From: Cornus controversa
Taxonomy: Eukaryota > Streptophyta > Magnoliopsida > Cornales > Cornaceae
Length of the DNA stretch: 64,000 nucleotides
Direction of reading: 5' to 3'
Assembly: GCA_026545225.1 (NCBI GenBank)
Contig: CM048848.1
Coordinates: 22,732,806-22,796,805 of the forward strand
Shown in pieces: positions 57,333 to 64,000 of this stretch; position 1 is the first letter of the stretch; the number at the start of each line of letters is the position of its first letter. Below the pieces are notes generated by a model that was not told where the DNA came from, did not search any database, and saw only the letters and a list, made by a program, of their open reading frames with translations. Both the position numbers and the translations under genes were made by a program.

Positions 57333-57343
57333 ACCTCCCACCA
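57333..57343 (-). other. Polypurine tract of the minus-strand Tekay element
   Basis: The minus strand reads ggtgggaggt just before TGTAGAGACC, like 25535-25545. Confidence 0.75.
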
Positions 57344-58891
57344 TTATTAGAATTTCGTCCTCGAAATTAGAATGTACCTTAAGTGATGAACAACTCGGGA
57401 TACTTTGAGCGGACTTCTTGTTCTCGCTCGCATGTAACTTCTTCTACCCCATGATGCCTCCAAAGCATTTTAACTAATGGAATGCTTTTGCCCCGAAGCA
57501 CTTGCTCTCTGGTGTCTAGAATCTGTATCGGCCTCTCCTTGTATGACACGTCCTCCTTCACCTCAAGGTCTGCCCAATCAAGCATATGTGAAGGGTGTGG
57601 TTCATACTTCCTCAGCATAGATACAAGGAAAGTGTTATGAACACTTGACAATTGCGGTGGTAATGCCAAGCGGTAAGCAACCTCTCCTACCCAATCCAAA
57701 ATCTCAAATGGTCCGATGAATCGTGGCGCTAGCTTGCCACTATGAGCAAACCTCATCAAACCTCTCTGTGGTGAGACCTTCAGAAAAACATGATCTCCTA
57801 TCTCATTTAATGCCAAAGGTCGCCGTCTTCTATCGGCATAGCTTTTCTGAGGACTCTGAGCTGTAAGCAATCTTTGCTGAATTCTCTTGATCTTCTCTGT
57901 AGTCTCTCGTACCAAGTCTGGTCCTAAAGAAACTGTATCCCCTACCTTAGTCCAACAGATAGGTGACCTACACGGCCTACCATACAAAGCCTCAAATGGA
58001 GCCATCTCAATGCTAGCTTGATAGCTATTATTGTATGCAAACTCCACCAAGGGAAGATGATTCTCCTAACTACCCGAAGATCAAGTACACATGCTCGCAA
58101 CATATCCTCTAAAATCTGTATAGTACACTCAGACTGACCATCCGTCTGAGTATGAAAAGCCGTAATAAAATGAAGGTCCATATCAAGTGCTGTCTGAAAA
58201 CTCTGCCAAAATCGAGATGTAAATCGCGGGTCTCTATCTAAAATAATAGAAATTGGCATGCCATGAAGTCTAAGGATCTACTCAATGTACAATCTACTGA
58301 GAGTATCCACATCATTGGTCACTTTAATAGGAATAAAGTGAGCCACTTTGGTTAATCTGTCAACGACAACCCAAACTGCATCGTGACCCTTCCTCGACCT
58401 TGGAAGTCTCGTCACAAGGTCCACAGTGACATGCTCCCATTTCCACATAGCCACAGGCAATAGCTGCAACAAACCTGTCGATCTCTGATGCTCGGCCTTC
58501 ACTTGTTGACAAGTGAGGCATCTTGCCACAACTGAGCTACATCCTTTTTCATACCCCTCCACAAATACTGTTGGTGCAAGTTATGATACATCTTAGTACC
58601 ACCTGGATGTACTGCTAGTCTCGAGATATGGAACTCTTTCAGGATCTCATCCCGATAAGCTAAGGGAACAAACATCTTCCCTCAAAATTTCATGCTCTCA
58701 TCTGAATGAACTGTCCATCCTTTCACTACCTCGCCACCCGAAATCCGTGTACGGATGGCCTCAACCTCATTATCCTTCCTCTACTCTTCAATCACTCTAC
58801 TCACAAGAGTTGGTTGAGCTATAAGAGTAAATAACATCGCCGGTCCATCATCCTCACAAAAATGTAATCCCATTTCTGAGATATCTTCCAT
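57344..58891 (-). pseudogene. Tekay-type pol: integrase and chromodomain (fossil)
   Basis: Minus-strand pieces: start of the H2C2 region (about 58550-58680), [13 protein letters not shown], then the integrase core VTVDLVTRLPRSRKGHDA (near 58410), DRDPRFTSRFWQSF (near 58220), FHTQTDGQSE and EFAYNNSYQASIEMAPFEAL (near 57990), followed by GPFEILDWVGEVAYRLALP and a chromodomain with LVKMLWRHHGVEEVT near 57440. It parallels the pol at 1-1643. The 223-codon last piece is the longest reading frame in the window. Broken in about four places; the 5' part (gag, protease, RT) is absent. Confidence 0.93.
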
Positions 58892-59985
58892 TAGAATTTG
58901 TTACAAATGAAATGACTACAAGGTCTATGAAGTGGTGTTTGAGGTCTATGAAAGATTTTGTGGTCCACAAAGTTGTATAAAAATTCTACGTAAATTTAAT
59001 AGTATTATAAGATAAAAAAATATATTAGATACATATATAAATAAAAAATATAAAAATTCTATGCATCATATAAAGAATTTAACTCTTTTAAAAACTAATG
59101 CTCCATGGTTTACCATTTAGTTTACAGATACAAATTATATGCAAATGCTAGTAAAGTATATTATTTATAAATGCCAAATTTTATGCTTTAAGTCACAAAT
59201 TTAATTGATCCAAACAATGAGAAAAAGTATAATTGAAGACTAGAAGCTTGATGTAAACACATAAAACACATAACATAAAAAAAGCATAATTGAAGAAAAA
59301 AGAAGCTAAAATAGTGAGTAATAGAGAGATAAAACACTGTTGATTTTAAATTGTACAATATGAACACACATAGAGAGAGAAAGAGTTTCAAATACGCATT
59401 AATAAAAAAAATTAAAAGAAACTTGATCGACCTCCCGAAGACATCGGTTTGGTAGATATTGATTGACTTTTTGTCTTGCTAAAAATTAACATTTGGAAAT
59501 AAAAATTCAATGCTAACAAATAAAAAAATTAAACTTAAAATTAATACCCAAATAACAACCCTCCTTGAATGCGAATTTGGTGTAATCTATTATAAAAGAA
59601 AATCGCCATTGAGAAGTAGAAGTTTCATGTAAACACATAAAATATATAACATAAAGAAAAAGCGTAATTGAAAAAGAAAGAAACTGAAATAATACATAAT
59701 GGAGAGAGAAAATATAAACACATAAAATATATAGCTGTTCGGTCTTAATTAATCAGCAAAGCAGACCAATTGATTAACAATGCTTAAGGGCGTGCCAGAG
59801 CTGTGATGTCAGCTCAATGTAAATAATTGGTCGTACACAAGTATTTCATTTGGCGGTCGTGTTGGATCAAGCAATTGGCTGGGGAGAGAGAATACGAAAC
59901 TCCCTGTTGAGCACTTTTTTGCCTCAATTAAGAGAACTTTCTAGAGTCCAATTCACACCAAACTCTCTATTCCAAAATGCAAGAT
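58892..59985. other. AT-rich stretch with a 100-bp direct repeat
   Basis: No domain. 'aagcttgatgtaaacacataaaacacataacataaa...gcataattgaagaa' at about 59245-59300 recurs at about 59615-59675 with small changes, roughly 370-390 bp apart. A third short piece ('ataaacacataaaatatata') is near 59712. Confidence 0.6.
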
Positions 59986-60304
59986 AAGTTAGAGACATAT
60001 ATGTGCTATATGTTGTAAGTGAATTAAATGCATGCTATCTTTGTATGAAAAATGTGTGCATTGGTGAAGCATGACTAAAATGTGCTTCGGTGAAGTTTTG
60101 TGAGAATATGTAGATAGTATGCTATGTTTTACATGTATAGGTAAATATATGTGTGGTGTTGTGGAGATGAAATGCATGCTATGTGTTTATTCAATTAGCA
60201 TGTGTATTGTGAAGCATGAATTTCGAATGCTTGATTCATATATGTCCGAAATGCATGTATGGGGCCTTTGTGAGAATGATGGGGAGGTATGGAAGGGTAA
60301 CATT

Positions 60305-60525
60305 TTCACCTTGGAGTATGTGATGACTCGGTGAAACTCTTAAAATGATTCAACCACCTGGGAGTATGTGATGAGTCGGTGATGAATTCCAAAACTATCT
60401 AGTCACCTTGGAGTATGTGAGGACTCGGTGATAGTTAATCTAATTACCTTGGCGTATACGATTACTCGGTGATAAATTACTTAACCACCTTGGAGTATGT
60501 GAGGACTCGGTGGCGGTGTTGGAAT
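60305..60525. repeat. Minisatellite in the Tekay LTR, five copies of 41-49 bp
   Basis: 'accttggagtatgtgaggactcggtga' recurs with unit starts (ggagtatg) at 60313, 60361, 60410, 60451 and 60492. Spacers between cores vary in length and sequence, so the core is better conserved than the unit as a whole. Confidence 0.92.
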
Positions 60526-60769
60526 TGTGTGGAGAAAATGTCTCGGTCACATGGTTGGTCAAGAATCATGTTGGGATATCGAGTTGAGTCCGAGAGAGAG
60601 AGAGAGACATGTGGATGAAGTTGCTTTCATTTGATTTATGAAGCATGATATGTGTTCAATGCATTCCTATATATATATGCATTGTTGTGAATGGACATGA
60701 CGTGTGTTGAGTGATATGTGAAATTTTATGACAGGCATTCATGTAGGTTGTGTCGGGTCGGCACTTAGG

Positions 60770-60842
60770 TGGGTTGGGGTATCTCTACTGAGTCACAGTG
60801 GTGCTGACCCCTTTATTCTAAATATTTTACAGATAAAGCGCC
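60770..60842 (+). promoter_or_regulatory. Conserved Tekay LTR block, copy 3
   Basis: 'ggtatctctactgagtcacagtggtgctgacccctttattctaaatattttacagataaagc'-type block (core at 60790-60810). The sister copy near 30405-30480 reads 'cctactgagctgccatggtgctcaccac' then 'aaagataaagc'. Confidence 0.55.
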
Positions 60843-61293
60843 GATGACAGATGGGACATGAGTGTCCAAGTGGAATTCTAGTAGCACGTTGCTATCTTTT
60901 GAGTTTTGAGCATTTTTGTGGCTATCCATGCCGGCTTGTGGCATGTGACTTATTTTTGAGTTGTAGTTATACTTTGGACATATGTACTTTTGATGTATAT
61001 ATTGGATTATAAACTTGTTGGGTGTGGAAAGACAGCGGTTTAATTTATGCGATGCCCACGGTGGAATTTAGTTCATTTGATGATGCTTTCATAGCAAATG
61101 GAATGTGTTTGTGGAAGAGAATGATTCATTTCGGTGTATGAATTCAATTATGAATGTGATCTTTAGTGTTAGATTAATGTTAGAACCTTTTATTTATGTT
61201 TTGGATCATGTATGAGAGGTCCTATGATGATAGAATGTTGATTGGGCTTCATGTGGACCATGTATAGGGTTGTTGGAAGTCCCGGGAGGTGCA

Positions 61294-61547
61294 TTTCGAT
61301 CGTGCAAAATATCTATTTCGCACAATCAAAAGCCCCATTTCGATTGTGCGAATGGGTGATGATTTATGATGATTTTTAAGGTCCAGACAGGAGGAATTTC
61401 GCACAATCGAAACCCTCATTTCGATCGTGTAAAATATTGCAGGTCTGAGGTCCCGAGAGGGTGAAAACTTCGGACAATCGAGATTTTTTTTGCATAATCG
61501 AGATGCTAGTTTCGCACAATCGAAATCACATTTTCACACAATCGAAA
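61294..61547. repeat. Inverted-motif array TTTCGCACAATCGAAA in the LTR
   Basis: Nine sites in 254 bp: forward at 61316, 61397, 61469 (variant), 61488 (variant), 61510 and 61532; reverse complement (tttcgattgtgcgaa type) at 61294, 61338 and 61419. Neighbouring forward and reverse sites (61316/61338 and 61397/61419) can pair as hairpins with 6-nt loops. It occupies the same LTR position as the GATGCATC clusters at 20607 and 28987. Confidence 0.93.
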
Positions 61548-61925
61548 TTACTATTCACAACATTTTTCAAAAGTTCATTTTGACGTAATTTCTTTATTCT
61601 AGATCGGAATGGAGTGTGGTTTTTTTTGAAATTGAGTATTTTTGGATCCTCTATCCAATGGTATAGGTCTGAATTTCAGATTCCAAACACAGTGATTTTT
61701 GAGGCTTGAAAGTGAGTGATTCTCAAAGGTGTGGGCAAGTAAATTTCCACTAAGGTGTGTGATTCGATATAGGGCCCATGGGGATTGGTTAAGATGGAGT
61801 TGTATGCATTTATATGCAAGAATTAAGTTAAGATTTTGTGGTGAATGAGGGTAATGAGGGTCTATTGGGCTGAATAGACAGTTTAACCTTCGGTTCTCTG
61901 AGAGTTAGAAATCGTGGCGTTATAG

Positions 61926-61937
61926 CATGGTATCAAA
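61926..61937 (+). other. Upstream primer-site-like word
   Basis: atggtatcaaac follows 'gagagttagaaatcgtggcgttata', which resembles the Tekay LTR end 'ggagtcgggaattggggtgtgaca'. It looks like a decayed LTR end plus primer site 130 bp before the better one. Confidence 0.5.
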
Positions 61938-62060
61938 CCTTGATACTAATGCATAAGTGTAATTCAGATTGTTTATGGGGTTGAGTGAATGGGTTCACAC
62001 TTGGGATTCGGGGTCGGTCCGGGGGAGTCTCGGCGGTCCGAATTTCGGGGCGTGACAGGA

Positions 62061-62073
62061 TGGTATCAGAGCG
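62061..62073 (+). other. Primer-binding site, initiator tRNA-Met type
   Basis: tggtatcagagcg starts four bases after the LTR end and matches TGGTATCAGAGC exactly. Confidence 0.85.
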
Positions 62074-64000
62074 CTAGGTTGGAATACCTAGGGATGACGG
62101 GGAATGGACATATCCTATGTATGGTTGAGAAGGTTGGATTATGTATCTAATACCAAAATGGTATAAGGGCACTAGGTTGGAATACCTAGGGGCGATGGGT
62201 AATGGTTGTGGATTTGAGAATTTATGGATTGCTAGTAAAATAGTAGGTTTGAAAAACCTAGGGCTTCAAAGTCATTGGCTCGAATACCAAAGGACAGAAG
62301 GTCAAATCATGTGATGGTTTGTGGATATTCAGTGGTTGGTAGTTGTCTAGACGATAGGTGTTATTTCCTATGGACAACGGTGGAATGATTTGCTTGGTTG
62401 GAGCAAATTCTAATGAAGATGAAAGTGTTGGTGTTAGAAAATTGATTTCTTTTGGTAATACTCCCAAAGTTGGTTGAGTTTGGATTTTGACTTGATGATC
62501 CAATCTTGTTGAGTGAGCAACAAATTGATATTGCAAGAAATATTGCGAGTGTTTGAGTTCTAACAGATACTTAGGGGCTTATGATATATGGATAGATTGG
62601 TGGGTGTTTGCCAATGAGTACAGATGATGAGAGTAGGTTGGTTCGAACCACTCTAGATTTTATGTTCTAGTATATGTGTCTACTAGGAGAAACTTGGCTG
62701 TGTTTACACGCTTGCTCAGGCAGAGGATATGCCAGGATCGTACTTGGTCAGGGGTATTTTCCTAGTTTTAGCCTGAGGACTAGGGTATTGATTTATGTAT
62801 CATATGTCATATCATGCATGGTATGTGTTTATTTGATTTAACATATTATATGTTATATGCTATGTGAGGTATGTGATTTATGTGACTGAGCATTGCATGA
62901 GAGTGTTGCATTTTGCGTCACATGGTTAGTAGTGGCATGTAGTCACCACTTAGAAATTTTGATTTTGAGGAGTGATAAGCCTAGGTAGAGGTTTGGAGTG
63001 TGGTTGATTGGAATCTCGGGATAGACATGTGAATATAGACTTTGAAAACACAAGTCTAGCGTTGATGGAAATGGGGTATGAATTACCTTGAAGATTCAGA
63101 ACCAAGAGTTGGTGATTTAGAATTAGCGTTGCATTGATTGCACGACTATTGAGGATAGAGTTTAGTCAAATGACTAAGACAATTGGTGGTATTGTGATAC
63201 TGGGACTCTAAGCAGAGTATGTTTAAGGGGTGACTATTGAGATAGTCGGATGAAGACTCAGAAATGACCAAATTCTTTGAGTCGGTGAAACATATGATGA
63301 TTGTTACGTCTGAAAATAGGACATTGGGACTATGTGAAATGAATTGAGAAGTTGCATCATAGGTTGAATATAATGGTTAAGTGAAGGATAAGTTGGTAGT
63401 TGGTTAGAACCCTGACATGTAGTGTCTGAAGCAATGATGATTTCTTTTCATGAGAGGGAGGGGTGGATGCAATGGACGTAGTCTAGGATATACGCCGGGT
63501 TGGGTGTATGTGACTGTAGGTGATTATAGGTGACCCCAAACTCTTATTCGAAGGGATTGTCTGAGGTGAAGCTCTATATGGAAGGAATTCTTTCTAACTA
63601 TTAGCTAATTCCTTGGTGTGAAGGATAAAAATGAGAAACAGTTCTCCTCTTGAATAATAAGATTGTGAAACTAGTGGGATGTAAGATCCTGGACTTGGCA
63701 TTGGATTCCAACGGGTTGTAGTCTATGAGATTAGGCAGGATTATGTGGCTTGCTGCGGCGAGTACATTGTTATGTAGTTTTAATTGGCGAGTACACTGTC
63801 ATGTGCCTTGCTGGTGAGTGCGATTGTGATGTGCACTGGATTGATATGGTTTGTGTTGTGATGATGCCATGATATGGACTAAGCCTGGGTATGGTATGTC
63901 AGAGATTGAAAGTCATGTTTGATAATGAAAGAATGACTTTGAGTATCGATGGTCCCAAATGATGGGGATGTATCACTGTGGGTGATTGGTATGATTAGTC
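62074..64000 (+). mobile_element. Tekay-type leader region (fossil), runs off the window
   Basis: Untranslated leader with a repeated word 'gcgctaggttggaatacctaggg(a/g)' at 62071 and about 62169, plus a third partial near 62243. 62740-63030 matches 22040-22320 of the pol-less element. No gag start of the MPPRR type was found up to the window end. Around 63740-63800 'gcgagtacattgttatgt' and 'gcgagtacactgtcatgt' form a short repeat. The minus frame at 62258 is a shadow. Confidence 0.6.

Larger units (their letters stand above)
59986..62057 (+). repeat. 5' LTR of a Tekay-type element, start missing
   Basis: From about 59986 it matches the LTR at 25546 ('tgcattggtgaa(g/a)cat(g/a)ac' 60057 and 26483; 'cattcatgtaggt(t/c)gtgtcg' 60737 and 28231; 'gagtgtggttttttttgaaattgagtatttttgga' near 61612). 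It ends GGGGCGTGACA and is followed by a perfect tRNA-Met-type primer site. It carries a minisatellite (60305-60525), the conserved 'cagtggtgctgacccc' block (60792-60810) and nine inverted motifs (61294-61547). A second LTR-end-like sequence lies 130 bp earlier. Confidence 0.82.

Noticed and set aside
57344-58891. A possible domesticated host gene derived from integrase
   Set aside because: The frame is broken about four times and lies next to its own polypurine tract and LTR, so it is an ordinary decayed element.
60305-60525. CRISPR-like conserved cores with variable spacers
   Set aside because: Only five degenerate cores inside an LTR of a plant retrotransposon. Spacers are partly alike and no cas gene is present.
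1-64000. tRNA, rRNA or miRNA genes
   Set aside because: No cloverleaf, rRNA-conserved word or convincing miRNA precursor was seen by eye; a covariance-model scan was not possible.

Overview
This 64 kb window is AT-rich plant nuclear DNA made almost wholly of decayed transposable elements, with no intact host gene that I can recognise. The one host-type gene relic is a TIR-NBS-LRR (TNL) resistance gene. TNLs are common in eudicots and essentially absent from grasses, so a eudicot with a large, retrotransposon-rich genome is likely (inference). There are no CRISPR arrays, operons or tRNA genes that I can see.

Layout. 1-3429: 3' end of a Ty3/gypsy Tekay-type chromovirus (integrase, chromodomain, 3' LTR). 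4598-16480: remains of a minus-strand TNL gene, opened up by a Helitron (6762-9540, both ends and the helicase C-terminus visible), a LINE fragment (about 10400-10750), a possible Tat-like solo LTR (10973-12557) and a 5'-truncated L1 LINE (14885-15564, with a 17-bp target duplication) lying in the Walker-B motif of the NB-ARC domain. 16727-20562: minus-strand Ty1/copia element. 20563-29434: Tekay-type element with leader, gag-like pieces and tandem repeats but no recognisable pol; an Athila-type solo LTR sits inside its 3' LTR. 29435-32312: two direct copies of a partial Tekay LTR. 32421-33720: retroelement-associated reading frame. 33927-37135: Athila-type element. 37285-39512: 42-bp minisatellite, 3' internal region and LTR of a Tat-like element. 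39600-43293: probable LTR remnant and two minisatellites. 43294-50514: Athila-type element (LTR, PBS, gag, protease, extra ORF). 50515-54598: second Athila-type element, hit by an L1 at the start of its LTR. 54599-58891: minus-strand Tekay element placed in that element's gag region. 59986-64000: Tekay LTR and leader.

The genes do not form a pathway. The interest lies in how the elements are built. (i) Clusters of a 14-bp palindrome, TTCGATGCATCGAA, occur in Tekay LTRs; at the same LTR position another subfamily carries a different inverted motif, TTTCGCACAATCGAAA, nine times. Variants of the first motif also appear in an unrelated Athila element. (ii) At least five separate minisatellites (41-56 bp units, one with a roughly 243-bp higher-order period) lie in or beside LTR elements. 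(iii) A pol-less Tekay element shares its LTR family with a pol-bearing one. (iv) The TNL relic shows a datable order of insertions. All similarity statements are by eye; no alignment or database search was run.
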